NCBI GenBank assembly: GCA_002730035.1
Contig: PBYU01000019.1
Coordinates: 4,213-58,594, forward strand
From: Gammaproteobacteria bacterium
Lineage (GTDB): Bacteria; Pseudomonadota; Gammaproteobacteria; Pseudomonadales; Pseudohongiellaceae
Length of the DNA: 54,382 bases
Direction: 5' to 3'
The translations under genes were made by a program, and so were the position numbers. Of this stretch, positions 1-9,945 are shown piece by piece. Under the pieces are notes generated by a model that saw only the letters and a program-made list of their open reading frames with translations, did not search any database and was not told where the DNA came from. Positions within the stretch are counted from its first letter, which is position 1; every line of letters begins with the position of its first letter.

Positions 1-401
1 GAACACTGGATGAGGATGCCCCCGAGGTGACTCCCGATGTGCCCGGTGGCACAGCCGCAGTCGACACCCAAGCCGAATCGGCGTTTGAGCGAGCCATAGT
101 CTTTGCAACCGATGGTGATTTCCTGCCGCTAGTTGCCATAGCCCCCCAATACCCCACCAAGGCGGCACAGCGGGGTATCGAAGGCTGGGTGCTGGTGGCA
201 TTTACGGTGAACGGCGAGGGTAATGTGATAGAAGATTCTATCTCAGTAGTCGATGCCGAACCCGCGAGTATATTTGACCGCTCAGCAATCCGCGCTACCG
301 AGCGATTCAAGTTTCAACCCCGGGTGATAAACGGGGAAGTAGTACACGTGCCCGGTGTTCAGTATCTCTTCAGATATGCGTTAAACAATGACGATGTCTA
401 A
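1..401 (+). CDS. TonB C-terminal domain protein (5' truncated by window edge)
   Basis: The reading frame is open to the first base of the window, so only the C-terminal ~130 residues are seen. A GTG at 27 is a possible internal start, but the upstream codons are also open, so the gene probably begins outside. The visible part has an acidic, Pro-rich linker followed by a TonB_C fold: a PxYPxxAxxxGxxGWVxVxFTVNxxG block near the middle and a conserved RF.FxPR segment near the end. TonB_C domains contact TonB boxes of outer-membrane receptors. Some are fused to BlaR1-type M56 peptidases, and the overlapping BlaI-type gene downstream makes that architecture plausible here, but the peptidase part is not visible. 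The last codons overlap the start of the next gene by 14 bases. Confidence 0.8.
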   Translation, partial: TLDEDAPEVTPDVPGGTAAVDTQAESAFERAIVFATDGDFLPLVAIAPQYPTKAAQRGIEGWVLVAFTVNGEGNVIEDSISVVDAEPASIFDRSAIRATERFKFQPRVINGEVVHVPGVQYLFRYALNNDDV

Positions 402-786
402 GCCAATAATCAAAAACAAAACCCCCTTATCCCGTGCCCAGCTTGAAGTCATGGAAGTAATCTGGGATCTTGGCGAGGCGGGTGTAGCCGATGTGACCAC
501 AGCGCTCAACAAGCAGCGGCCGATCGCCCGCAATACCGTGCGTACCTTGATGCAGCGCACGGAAGAGAAAGGCTGGTTAAAGCATCGGGTAGAAGGCCGC
601 AGTTTTCTCTACTCGGCTATCGTTCCGCGGGAGGAGAGCCTGGGACATCGGGTAATGGACATGGTGGACAAAGCCTGTGGTGGCAATCCGGAAAAGCTGA
701 TGATGGCGCTGATGGACTATCGTGGGCTCACCGAAGATGAATCCACGCGCATCCGCAAGATGCTGGATGACGCAAAGAAGAAGTAA
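388..786 (+). CDS. BlaI/MecI/CopY-family transcriptional repressor
   Basis: A 132-residue protein, the usual length for the BlaI/MecI family. The N-terminal ~75 residues form a winged helix (LSRAQLEVMEVIWDLGE, then an ARNTVRTLMQR recognition helix and a wing ending in FLYSAIVP). The C-terminal part would be the dimerisation region, where family members are cleaved by a BlaR1-type M56 sensor peptidase. It starts inside the upstream TonB-domain gene, so the two are translationally coupled. In beta-lactamase systems the repressor usually precedes the sensor; here it follows. A second ATG lies two codons in. The target operator is not visible. Confidence 0.9.
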   Translation: MTMSKPIIKNKTPLSRAQLEVMEVIWDLGEAGVADVTTALNKQRPIARNTVRTLMQRTEEKGWLKHRVEGRSFLYSAIVPREESLGHRVMDMVDKACGGNPEKLMMALMDYRGLTEDESTRIRKMLDDAKKK

Positions 787-829
787 TCAAAACAGCAGTG
801 TCGTATTCTTTGCTAGGGTTGGAAGGCAC

Positions 830-2869
830 TCATAATTTGAATGCCACCAGCTCCCCGGAAATCCCGCCACCACTCACCGCAATCACGATGTACTGCTCAT
901 CGTTCAGCATATAGGTCATCGGTGAACCGGACTGTGGCGCCGGCAAGCGTACTGCACCGACATCCGCACCGGTGGCTTTGTCATAGGCGCGTAGCTGCGC
1001 GCGTGGATTTCCCTCTCCGTCCCGGGTCATTTCTGCTTCGCCGGCAATTAGCAGTGTCTTGGTCACCAGTGTGCCTACCGAGGCATTCTGTCCGGTGCGC
1101 GGTAGGTCGATGTCCTGTAATAGGGGATGGTTGGCCACCCGGTCCGGGGTCTGGCCATGGGCTATTTGCCAGGCGATCTCGCCACGCTGCAGATCGATCG
1201 CGCTGATCACGCCATAGGGCGGTTTTAACAGGGGCAGCCTCTGTACTCTCAGGCCAACCGGCGGTCTGCCTCGGCTCGACTGGGGCTGCTCGCGCTGGGC
1301 GACATTAAGCTCGGTACGCCCTCCCCCGGCCGAGGATCCGGCGCCACCAGAGGTGCGCGGCCCGGTCGCGGCATTACCTTGGATATAAGCCATGTCGGAC
1401 TGTCCTGGATACGGCGGTACTACCGCCAGGCCGGCAACGGAGCTATTGGATGATACATAGAGCATGTTGGTTTCAGGATCGTAGGAACCGCCCGGCCAAT
1501 TGGTGCCACCGCCGGTCGCAGGGGCCATCAGGATACCCAATGGGCCATTAATGTCACTCACCACCGGTGGGGTGAAGATCGGTCCGAGTTTATACCAGCT
1601 CGCCACTTCGAGTGCTTCGGTGCGCAGCTGCGGCGTGAAGTCGATCAGGTCGTCTTCACTTACGCCCTGCCGGTCATAGGCCGGCGGTTTGCTTGGAAAG
1701 GGCTGAGTGGGCGAATACCACTCACCGGGCACATCGCCAATTTCTACCGGGCGTTCCTCTATGGGCCAGATCGGTTCGCCGGTGACGCGATCGAATACAT
1801 ACAAAAATGCCTGCTTGGTTGGCTGCGCCACGATCTTGCGCAGCGTGCCGTCAATCATTACGTCCGCCAGAATCGGCGCACAGGGTATGTCGTGATCCCA
1901 GATGCCGTGATGCACCAACTGGAAGTGCCACTTGCGTTCCCCGCTATGCAGGTCGACGGCTAACAGCGTCTCGGCAAACAGGTTATCGCCGGGACGATAG
2001 CCGCCATAGTAATCACCGGTGGCTGCCTCTACGGGCAGATACACGGTCTCCAGTTCCAGGTCGACGGATATCTGCGCCCATACGCCGGTGTTGCCCGTGT
2101 AGGAACTGGATTCCTCTAACCAGGATTCATTACCGTACTCACCGGGTAAGGGTATTGTGTGATAGATCCATAAGCGCTCACCCGTACGCACGTCGAAGCC
2201 TCTTACATAGCCTTTTACGTTTTCGCGACTGCTGGGATTACCGCCAGTACGGTGCGCCGCTCCGACGATAACCACATCCTTGGCAACGATGGGTGTGGCA
2301 TGCAAACCAATCTCACCGGTGACCGGATCGATTTGCTGATCGGCATTCTGCTTCAGATCGATTACACCGTTGTTGCCGAAGGAGTCGACCGGCAGTCCAC
2401 TGCTGGCATCGAGAGCCACCATCTGGTAACCGGGCGTAACATAGATGACCCGGGCTTCGTCTCCTTCCTGCCAGAAGGCCAGTCCACGCCCGGATAATTG
2501 GCGCGGTGCATATTCACCACGCTCTCCCTCGTTCATGCTGTAGTGCCACAAGAGCTCACCGGTTTCTGCATCGAGGGCGACAACGGAGCGGCGCGAGCCA
2601 GCAGTGGTGTAAATCTTGCCGTCCACCATCAGTGGCGTCGCCTGAAAACGGTATTCCGGCGACGGTCCCAGGTTGTCTGTCTTGAAGCGCCAGGCGATTT
2701 TCAATTCGGAAAAATTAGCGGCGTCGATCTGCTCAAGAGCGGAGTAGCGCGTGTGGCCGAGATCGCCACCGTAGCTTGGCCACTCACCGTCGGGTGCTCC
2801 CTGTTGAGCCTGTGCCAAGACAGGCAGCAGGCAGAGCACGGGAAAAATTCTTCGCAGAGTTCTATTCAT
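830..2869 (-). CDS. Secreted PQQ-dependent dehydrogenase (quinoprotein glucose dehydrogenase-like)
   Basis: About 679 residues. I chose the ATG at 2869 because it gives a clean signal peptide (MNRTLRRIFPVLCLLPVLAQA); an upstream start would add 21 residues before it. The mature protein begins with the WPSYGGDLGHTRYS segment typical of PQQ eight-bladed propellers. Repeated W-docking motifs follow (ALDAETGELLWHY, GFDVRTGERLWIY), and a WHFQLVHHGIWDHD block near residue 315 carries the Asp expected at the active site of this family. Such enzymes oxidise alcohols or aldoses in the periplasm and pass electrons to quinone or cytochrome c. There is no haem motif, unlike the gene at 5253. A Gly/Ser/Arg-rich insert lies around residue 510. 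It diverges from the oxidation cluster starting at 3053. The substrate is unknown. Confidence 0.88.
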   Translation of the reverse strand: MNRTLRRIFPVLCLLPVLAQAQQGAPDGEWPSYGGDLGHTRYSALEQIDAANFSELKIAWRFKTDNLGPSPEYRFQATPLMVDGKIYTTAGSRRSVVALDAETGELLWHYSMNEGERGEYAPRQLSGRGLAFWQEGDEARVIYVTPGYQMVALDASSGLPVDSFGNNGVIDLKQNADQQIDPVTGEIGLHATPIVAKDVVIVGAAHRTGGNPSSRENVKGYVRGFDVRTGERLWIYHTIPLPGEYGNESWLEESSSYTGNTGVWAQISVDLELETVYLPVEAATGDYYGGYRPGDNLFAETLLAVDLHSGERKWHFQLVHHGIWDHDIPCAPILADVMIDGTLRKIVAQPTKQAFLYVFDRVTGEPIWPIEERPVEIGDVPGEWYSPTQPFPSKPPAYDRQGVSEDDLIDFTPQLRTEALEVASWYKLGPIFTPPVVSDINGPLGILMAPATGGGTNWPGGSYDPETNMLYVSSNSSVAGLAVVPPYPGQSDMAYIQGNAATGPRTSGGAGSSAGGGRTELNVAQREQPQSSRGRPPVGLRVQRLPLLKPPYGVISAIDLQRGEIAWQIAHGQTPDRVANHPLLQDIDLPRTGQNASVGTLVTKTLLIAGEAEMTRDGEGNPRAQLRAYDKATGADVGAVRLPAPQSGSPMTYMLNDEQYIVIAVSGGGISGELVAFKL

Positions 2870-3052
2870 GACGGGATCAGTTCTTGTTATTAAATGGGGA
2901 CTGGAATTGCTGGCTCGCTCCGAGTCTAGCACAGAAACTCACGGCTCAGCAGCAGACTCGACAGGGGCTGGGTTGCACTCGAAACAAGAGACATCCCCTT
3001 GAATTTACAGTACTATCCCAGCGGTTAAGAGCTTATAAAGAGCCGCACGAAG

Positions 3053-3889
3053 ATGCCTAAGAAATTTCAACCCAAAGTCTTATTCGCTGTTACCGCGTGT
3101 CTTCTAATTGGCGCTACGGTTGCACAACAGATAGAACTCAACCAACAGATCTGGTCTTCCGAAGTCATTCGCGACTACGGGCAGCCGGTAATCCCCCTGT
3201 TCGATGGCTGGTACCCGAACGATGATGGTAGCAGCACGATGTGCTTCGGCTATTTCAATATGAATCACCAACAGGCCCTGGACATTCCGTTGGGCGAGCA
3301 TAATAACCTCAGTGACACTCGATTCGCGGCACAGTTACCCACCCATTTCGACCCCCTGCCGCCTCGCTATCGCCATGTGTTCTGCGCGTTCACCGTTACC
3401 GTGCCGAGTGATTTCTCAGTGGACGAGAAGATCGTCTGGAGCCTGAGCAGTAACGGTCAATCCCTGAGTGTGCCGGGCAAACTCATTCCACCCTATGTGA
3501 TGGATGAGCCCGCCTCACACGGGCGCGGCGACCTGGCACCGCTGGTAAGGCTCGCTCCGGGGGATGCCGGCATTCGCGGGCGCACCGGGGTGCATACCAC
3601 CCAGCCCATTACCGCCCGTGTCGGACAAGCACTCGATCTGCGTGCCTGGATCGAACACCCTGGCGGTGTGGTTTGGGTAGGCTGGTCCCATCACAGCGGG
3701 GCGGGGGAAGTGCAGTTTGATCTGCCGGAACGCCAGATAGTCACTGCGATGGGTGCGGCCGATGTGCAGGCCAGCTTCAGCGAAGCAGGCGACTACGTGG
3801 TGCGCATGCAAACTATCGACAATATCGCTGCATTCGAATTCTATTGCTGTCATACCAACGCGTATTTTCATATCAACGTAGTTAATTAG
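3053..3889 (+). CDS. Secreted protein of unknown function in the oxidation cluster
   Basis: A 278-residue protein with a signal peptide ending near residue 24 (ACLLIGATVAQQ). I do not recognise a named family. The mature N-terminus has a GWYPNDDGSSTMCFGYFNMN segment, then RYRHVFCAFTVTVPSDF and VWSLSSNG strands. This Gly/Trp/Tyr-rich pattern resembles uncharacterised secreted proteins I recall from environmental genomes. The C-terminal ~100 residues look like an immunoglobulin/PKD-type beta-sandwich (VQASFSEAGDYVVRMQTIDN). A CC pair and other Cys residues could form disulfides. The gene lies 27 bp upstream of the cytochrome/copper monooxygenase gene on the same strand and is probably co-transcribed with it. 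A substrate-binding or accessory role is inference only. Confidence 0.85.
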   Translation: MPKKFQPKVLFAVTACLLIGATVAQQIELNQQIWSSEVIRDYGQPVIPLFDGWYPNDDGSSTMCFGYFNMNHQQALDIPLGEHNNLSDTRFAAQLPTHFDPLPPRYRHVFCAFTVTVPSDFSVDEKIVWSLSSNGQSLSVPGKLIPPYVMDEPASHGRGDLAPLVRLAPGDAGIRGRTGVHTTQPITARVGQALDLRAWIEHPGGVVWVGWSHHSGAGEVQFDLPERQIVTAMGAADVQASFSEAGDYVVRMQTIDNIAAFEFYCCHTNAYFHINVVN

Positions 3890-3916
3890 AAGCAGGCCAC
3901 CCAACAGGAGCCGCGC

Positions 3917-5233
3917 ATGCATCATTATCGATCTCTGCTATCACTATTCTCCGGCGTGTTACTCACCGCTGCCGGCACCCAGGCATTCGCCCAGGAATCT
4001 CCCACCTATTCACGGGACGTGGCGCCGATTCTGCAGCAGAAATGCCAGACCTGTCACAACCCGGAAGGCATCGGGCCGATGCCGTTGATGAATTATCAGC
4101 AGGTCATGCCCTTCGCTGCCCTGATACAGGACCGCACCAGTAAGCGCATCATGCCGCCCTGGAACCTGGATCCAACCATCGGCATCCAGAGTTACAAGAA
4201 CGACAGTTCCTTGAGCGATGAGCAGATTGCCACGATTACTGCCTGGGCCGAAGCCGGAGCACCCCAGGGCAATCCGGCTGACTTGCCCCCGCTGATAGAA
4301 CTCGTCTCGGGAGCTGACTGGCAGCTGGGTGACCAGCTTGGACCGCCGGATCTGATCATTCGCTCTGCCCCCTATGACGTAATCGCCAATGGACAGGACC
4401 AGTGGTGGACACCCAGCGTGCCCTTCGAAGGACTGGGAGACGAACGCTTTCTACGCGCCGCCGAATTCAAGCCTTCCTATCCACTGGGTAAGAAAGTGGT
4501 ACATCATGGCCACGCCGTGCTGATTCCGGAGGGCGAAAGGCGTCAGGTGGCACTGGCACGCTACGGTGTCGGCAAATCCTGGGAGATCTTCCCCGAAGGT
4601 ACCGGCATGCGAGTCCCAAACGACGGCAGGATCGCCTGGAATCTGCACTATTTCCCGGTCGGTACCGAGAAACCGGGTGATGTAGTGGAAGTTGGCTTGT
4701 GGTTCTATCCCGAGGGTCAACAACCTGTGCTGGAAACCCGCGGTGAGACAATGTTTCGTGTCGACGGGCTTAAGGGCATGGCACGTGGCCAGGACATCGT
4801 CATCCCTCCCCACGGGTACCAGGTTCTGCAGGGTACACACCGCCTCGAGTCACCTGCGGTCATTCACAGCTTTCGTCCACACCTGCATATGCGTGGCAAG
4901 CTCATGTCCATGGAAGCCATCTATCCCGACGGTACCAAAGAGGTACTCAGCCAGGCGAACAATTACAATCATAACTGGCAGATCGCCTACATCTTTGAGG
5001 ATGATGTGAAACCCATCCTGCCCACCGGCACAATCCTGCAGTTCACATCCGTTTTCGACAACACGGCAAACAATCCTATCAATCCGGACCCGGAACAGTG
5101 GGTGGTGTTCGGCAGACGTGGCGTCGATGAGATGAGTCATGCCTGGATAGGAATTACCTATATAAACGAAGAACAATATGCACAGGCCGTCGCTCAACGG
5201 CGTGCTGAGCAAGAAACGCTACGACTGGACTAA
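3917..5233 (+). CDS. Cytochrome c / copper type II monooxygenase-like fusion protein
   Basis: 438 residues. A signal peptide ends near AQAFAQE (residue ~26). Residues ~30-120 form a cytochrome c-like domain with a CQTCH haem motif and candidate Met ligands (GPMPL, RIMPPW). The rest matches the peptidylglycine/dopamine monooxygenase-like two-domain copper fold: a first-copper His cluster ([10 protein letters not shown]), a later His (WNLHYFPVG), then [11 protein letters not shown] giving the HxH of the second copper, and a possible Met ligand in [10 protein letters not shown]. Characterised relatives hydroxylate C-H bonds with electrons from ascorbate; here the fused cytochrome could supply them. 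It lies between an unknown secreted protein and a cytochrome c/PQQ dehydrogenase, which suggests hydroxylation followed by alcohol oxidation. The substrate is unknown. Confidence 0.87.
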   Translation: MHHYRSLLSLFSGVLLTAAGTQAFAQESPTYSRDVAPILQQKCQTCHNPEGIGPMPLMNYQQVMPFAALIQDRTSKRIMPPWNLDPTIGIQSYKNDSSLSDEQIATITAWAEAGAPQGNPADLPPLIELVSGADWQLGDQLGPPDLIIRSAPYDVIANGQDQWWTPSVPFEGLGDERFLRAAEFKPSYPLGKKVVHHGHAVLIPEGERRQVALARYGVGKSWEIFPEGTGMRVPNDGRIAWNLHYFPVGTEKPGDVVEVGLWFYPEGQQPVLETRGETMFRVDGLKGMARGQDIVIPPHGYQVLQGTHRLESPAVIHSFRPHLHMRGKLMSMEAIYPDGTKEVLSQANNYNHNWQIAYIFEDDVKPILPTGTILQFTSVFDNTANNPINPDPEQWVVFGRRGVDEMSHAWIGITYINEEQYAQAVAQRRAEQETLRLD

Positions 5234-5252
5234 CAAAGGAACTGCCAAATCT

Positions 5253-7409
5253 ATGCGCTCTCGACTGCTATTGCTGGTGAGCCTGCTTGCCTCATCGATT
5301 GCCACCGGTCAGCAATTACAGCAGGCGGACTATTCGACTGCTCAGTCCGATGCCGGCTCTGCTCTCTATCAACAAAACTGTGCGACCTGTCACCTAGCTG
5401 ATTTGCAGGGTGCTTTTGAAGCACCGGCATTGAACGATGGCAATTTCCAGAGCAACTGGGCCAATCGCAACATTGCGGAGCTGATTGACCTGCTACAGCG
5501 CACCATGCCTCCTCAGGCTCCGGGGGTGTTAAGTGAATCTGATTATGTGCAGCTGGTGGCTTTTCTGCTCAATGCCAACGAGATCCCTCCCAGTAGTAAT
5601 CCGCTGACTGTCAGTAACTCGGCAGTCGTGTTTCTTGGCGATCAGAGCAATCTGCAACAGCAGCCGCAGCGCACCCCGCTGCCAGGCATTGCCGGCACTA
5701 TTCCCACACCCGGCACGCGTAATTCAATTCCTGAAATAGCCACCATCTACCAGAGTGATCGCGCCATTACACGTTCCTTCCAGCCGCTGCCGGGATTCCA
5801 GAATGTGAGCATGGAGGATCTTCGTAACCCGGATGCGGCCGACTGGACTTACTGGAGAAGGACTCCACAAAGCCAGGGATTCAGCCCACTCGATCAAATA
5901 GACAAAGGCAATGTAGACAGGCTGAGCCTGGCCTGGGTCTGGGGCATGGAAGCTGGCCGAAGCCAACCCGCCCCATTGGTTCGCAACGGCATCATCTTTA
6001 TTCCCAATTTCGGCAACGTCGTGCAAGCCTTAAATGGGAGAGATGGCACCTTGCTGTGGGAGTATCGACGCCAGTTCCCCGGAGGAGGTCGTAGCGGTGG
6101 CCCGCTGCGCACACTGGCCATGTGGGAGGACATGATTTACGTGGCCACGACTGATGCTCACCTGGTGGCGCTGGATGCCCGCACCGGAGCAGTGCGCTGG
6201 GAAGTGGAAATAGCCGATGAAACACAGGGCTATTCGAATACCAGCGGACCGATCGTGGCCGATGGCAAGGTTATCAATGGTATCACCGGTTGCACGCGCT
6301 TCTTCGAGGCGAGTTGTTTTATTACCGGGCATGACGCGCGCACCGGCGAGGAATTGTGGCGCACATACACCATCGCCCAACCGGGCGAAACTGGCGACGA
6401 GACCTGGGGTGGCTTGCCGGTGGAGTATCGCGGTGGTGGTGATGTGTGGATTACCGGCAGCTGGGACCCACAACTAGAACTGGTTTTTTTCGGCGTGGCG
6501 CAGGCCAAACCCTGGATGGCTGCCAGTCGCGGACTGACTACGGAAGATGAAACCCTCTACACCAATTCTACCCTGGCCATCGATCCGGAAGACGGCCGTA
6601 TCGCCTGGTATCGACAACACGTGCCGGGTGAGTCACTGGACATGGACGAAGCCTTCGAGCAGGTATTGGTTGATCTGTTCGACGAGCCATTTCTGTTAAC
6701 CATCGGCAAGAGCGGCATACTCTGGAAGCTGGATCGTCGCACCGGGGAGTTTCAGGGACTTAAACAGACTGTATTCCAGAATGTATTCTCTGAGCTCAAC
6801 CTGGAGACCGGGCAGCTTAGATATCGGGAGGATATTCGCAATATGCAGATCGGTGAATGGTTGTCGGTCTGCCCTTCTACCGCCGGTGGCCACAACTGGC
6901 AATCCACCAGCTATTACCCGCCAACGCGGCAGCTGGTGATTCCACTAAGCCAGTCCTGTATGGAAATGTCGCCGCGAGAAGTGAATTTTGAGGTCGGTTC
7001 AGGCGGCACCCAGGCAGACAGGGTGTGGATGGAAATGCCCGGCACCGATGGCCAATTCGGCAAGCTTGCCGCCTATGATGTGGAATCCATGGACGAAACC
7101 TGGAGTGTGCAACAGCGAGCGCCATTCCTGACCGCAGCATTATCCACCGCAGGTGGCCTATTATTTATCGGTGATTACAATCGTTATGTGCATGCCTACG
7201 ACGTCGACACGGGCGAAGAACTCTGGAATACCCGTCTGGCAACTTCGGTGCAGGGTTTTCCGGTCAGCTTTGCAATAGACGGCGAACAATACATAGCCAT
7301 AGCAGCCGGTCGCGAGGGTGGCAGCCCATGGCGTATTGGCAATTTTCTGGCCCCGGAACTGGTCAGTCCGGACGGCCATAACGCCCTGTATGTGTTCAAG
7401 CTAAATTAG
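5253..7409 (+). CDS. Cytochrome c / PQQ dehydrogenase fusion (quinohaemoprotein)
   Basis: About 718 residues from the ATG at 5253, which follows an AAAGGA site and opens a signal peptide ([19 protein letters not shown]). An earlier in-frame ATG at 5178 lies inside the previous gene and is less likely. Residues ~35-110 are a cytochrome c domain (CATCH haem motif, TMPPQAPG Met ligand region). From ~185 a PQQ propeller follows, with [39 protein letters not shown] and [17 protein letters not shown] blade motifs. The segment [15 protein letters not shown] corresponds to the catalytic Asp region of alcohol dehydrogenases. The order haem-then-propeller is the reverse of classical quinohaemoprotein alcohol dehydrogenases, where the haem is C-terminal. 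It is 19 bp downstream of the copper monooxygenase gene. Confidence 0.88.
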   Translation: MRSRLLLLVSLLASSIATGQQLQQADYSTAQSDAGSALYQQNCATCHLADLQGAFEAPALNDGNFQSNWANRNIAELIDLLQRTMPPQAPGVLSESDYVQLVAFLLNANEIPPSSNPLTVSNSAVVFLGDQSNLQQQPQRTPLPGIAGTIPTPGTRNSIPEIATIYQSDRAITRSFQPLPGFQNVSMEDLRNPDAADWTYWRRTPQSQGFSPLDQIDKGNVDRLSLAWVWGMEAGRSQPAPLVRNGIIFIPNFGNVVQALNGRDGTLLWEYRRQFPGGGRSGGPLRTLAMWEDMIYVATTDAHLVALDARTGAVRWEVEIADETQGYSNTSGPIVADGKVINGITGCTRFFEASCFITGHDARTGEELWRTYTIAQPGETGDETWGGLPVEYRGGGDVWITGSWDPQLELVFFGVAQAKPWMAASRGLTTEDETLYTNSTLAIDPEDGRIAWYRQHVPGESLDMDEAFEQVLVDLFDEPFLLTIGKSGILWKLDRRTGEFQGLKQTVFQNVFSELNLETGQLRYREDIRNMQIGEWLSVCPSTAGGHNWQSTSYYPPTRQLVIPLSQSCMEMSPREVNFEVGSGGTQADRVWMEMPGTDGQFGKLAAYDVESMDETWSVQQRAPFLTAALSTAGGLLFIGDYNRYVHAYDVDTGEELWNTRLATSVQGFPVSFAIDGEQYIAIAAGREGGSPWRIGNFLAPELVSPDGHNALYVFKLN

Positions 7410-7439
7410 AACAAGCCTCTCACAAGGGGGCCTTCGAGC

Positions 7440-9137
7440 CTAGAAGCGCCCTTTTATATTGAAGGAAATCTGCAAGTTGCGAACATCCCTGTCGTTCCGA
7501 TTAGTCAACGGAAACGCGAAATCGATATGTGCGATACGACCAGAGGCCGCCTTGCTCGAAGCCAGGCGTAATCCGACGCCGATGTTTGCCAACAGCTCAT
7601 CTTCTACACCATTATCGAATCCCGGTTCCCAGGCGCGACCCATATCGACGAAGAGGGCTCCCCCGACTCGGATCAGGTTCCAAAGATGGATGTCTGTGTA
7701 CAAGCGTTCCTCGAGTGTGAGTAACAGGCTGCGATCGCCTACCTGAAAACAGTTATCGAACGCACGAGCCCCGGTGAGCCCGCCCAATACTACCTGGCGA
7801 TGACCGTTCAGATTCTTCGAATACACGGCTTCCAGACTGGCGAAGAAAGAACGATTGTCAGTTTGGCGCCTGAAATAGCGAGTCTCGTAACTGACCTGCA
7901 CATCTTCCGCGACATCCTCATCCAGATTCCACAGCCCCTCCCACTCCAATGAGTGCTGCCAGAGAACATCATCATTAAAAAACAGGGTGTCACTGAACAA
8001 TCCCTCCACCACCAGTCGATCCTAATCCGACCCGAAGGCATCTGCCGCTATACCAAAACGATTAGACAGGTGATGACCTAGATGTATATCTTCGGTTCTA
8101 TAAATTTGATCCAGGTTAAATGCCGTATCAAAGTAGTCCTGTACTACTTCGTATTTGAAATAGACGTAGGACAGTTCTTTGTCGTCAGGAAATTGCAGCG
8201 GCGGTGGTAATTCATCTGCGAGCCCGAATTGATCATTTCGATACCGATAACCGATACCCCAACGTTTTACAGTGCTGTTAACGAGCCCCTGCGAGAATCC
8301 GTACTCTAATTCAAAATCCTCAATATTATGTTTGACCTCGCTAACATCATCACCACGAAAATACTGCTCATCCTGCCGCTCTGTATCTTCAATCCGAACG
8401 GACCAGCTCTGGCGTGAGTCGAGGAAGAAGAATGGCAGGGCCAGCTCGAAGGCCCGCATGAATCCGTCATCACTATCGATCAGGGTGGTTCTATTCGTTA
8501 CCCGGGAGCCAAGTACATTATTGTCTTCATAGCTCAATTCACTGGAACGCCGGTCGAGATCCCTGCCGCTGCTCACGGTGAGTTGCTTACCCAGTCCGAG
8601 GATATTGGAGTCTCGCAGCCCGATGCTGTAGGTGTTTTCACCACCGGAACGATCGATTGACATATTCGGGGTGAAGGACCAGTTGTCCTTGGTAATCACC
8701 TCAACGTCAATCCGTTCATTGCAGTACCTGACGGGGCGGATTTCCGCGTCGTAAAAATAGCCCTGTGTCCTTAAGAGCCGTGATGATTCTTCGAGTATTC
8801 TTGAGGAATATGTCTGGCCGGAATCGAATAACAATTGTTGTGAAACCATCGTTTCTCTGGTCAGGATATGGAAACGATTAGCCCAACGAAACAGCGGGTT
8901 GTTCTCATCGGGATTTGTTTCATCGAATATTGGCAGCCGCGTAAAGTGAATTTCACCTAAAGCCGTACCTGCTGGATAGGTTTCTTGAGGCGTCTGTCCC
9001 TGCACAAATCGATAGCTTCCGGTAGCAGGCACAAGAGCAGGCTCACAGTCCTCCGCCGCGACTGCAACGGAGGGCATTATCCAGTTAAGCAGCAGCATCA
9101 GCGGCGGGGAAATAGCATTAAGTATTGCAATTTTCAT
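7440..9137 (-). pseudogene. POTRA/beta-barrel outer-membrane protein, interrupted by in-frame TAG
   Basis: One reading frame runs from an ATG at 9137 with a signal peptide (MKIAILNAISPPLMLLLNW) to a stop at 7440, but is broken by a TAG at 8022-8024. Both halves are in the same frame. The first half contains one POTRA-like region (SQQLLFDSGQTYSSRILEE, LRTQGYFYDAEIRP) and the early barrel strands. The second half continues alternating amphipathic strands and ends with a C-terminal aromatic residue (ISFNIKGRF), as expected for the last strand of a BamA/TamA-type barrel. Neither half could fold as a barrel alone. The cause may be a real nonsense mutation, a sequencing error, or read-through of an amber codon. 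It converges with the oxidation cluster. Confidence 0.7.
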
Positions 9138-9258
9138 TGAATTCGCTAAAAGAACTGTGTGAAGCTGGATTCGACAATAGTTTGGGCTGGACGTGAAACT
9201 GCAGTGCCGAATCACCCTCAGAAGAATAGCAAGTTAGACCCAGCAGTGAAAATCAGTA

Positions 9259-9936
9259 ATGACAAAACCGCAAATGATTAGTAGAGACATTGCACGGGTG
9301 GCTTTGGTGCTGGCGATACTGCCTACCGCAGTAATCAACATCAATTATTTGATAGCAGCCTCAGAAGGCTACGTGCCCTGGTGTGTGCCGTATTGGGATA
9401 GCTGCACCTCGATCAGCGCCACAGGACAGGAGGGTAGCGCATTCTTCTTTTTTAAGAGCACCATGATTCCTATCGCTTTTATCTATCTATGGTACTGGAA
9501 GCTTGCAGATCAGGCGCTGGCAGAAACGGACCACTCTCCAAGAACCATCGCCAACATAGGGATCATAGCCTGCGTTGCACTGATCTGTTACACCGGGGCG
9601 CTAGGTGCTGTCGGTGACAGTTTTCGATTGGTGCGCAGGATAGGTATTATCGTGTTCTTTACTTTTACCTATCTGAACCAGCTGTTGGTGCTCTATCAGA
9701 TTCATAGACGTAAGCTAGCGGACCCGAGCCGCTAAATGCAATTTGCGCTTTGTTTATTGATACTCGCTATTGGTGTGCTGACGCTCTCGCTGGAGATTTC
9801 ACTGGATAACTACGATGACTACGATGACTACGAAGATGCCTTCGAATGGATACTGGCGCTGTTGATACATGTTAATTTTCTATTGGCATGGTGGGGCTGG
9901 CGCACTACTACCCACTCCAGCGCATCGCAGGGATAA
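9259..9936 (+). pseudogene. DRAM/Frag1-like six-helix membrane protein, split by in-frame TAA
   Basis: Residues 1-158 (9259-9735) hold four hydrophobic helices. The TAA at 9733-9735 is followed at once, in the same frame, by an ATG opening a 66-codon stretch with two more helices. Together they make a 225-codon, six-helix protein resembling the DRAM/Frag1/Sfk1 group; the loop CVPYWDSCTS after helix 1 is similar to the PYISD-type loop of that group. The second part carries an acidic loop made by a 9-bp repeat (codons for YDD repeated, 9811-9836). The alternative is two separate small membrane proteins translated by re-initiation at TAAATG. The next gene, a symporter, starts 10 bp downstream. 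Confidence 0.6.
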
Positions 9937-9945
9937 TCTATCACT

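Noticed and set aside
841..1206. Open frames on the strand opposite the PQQ dehydrogenase
   Set aside because: They are shadows of the real gene with Arg/Pro/Ser-rich nonsense products; the same holds for most other overlapping frames.
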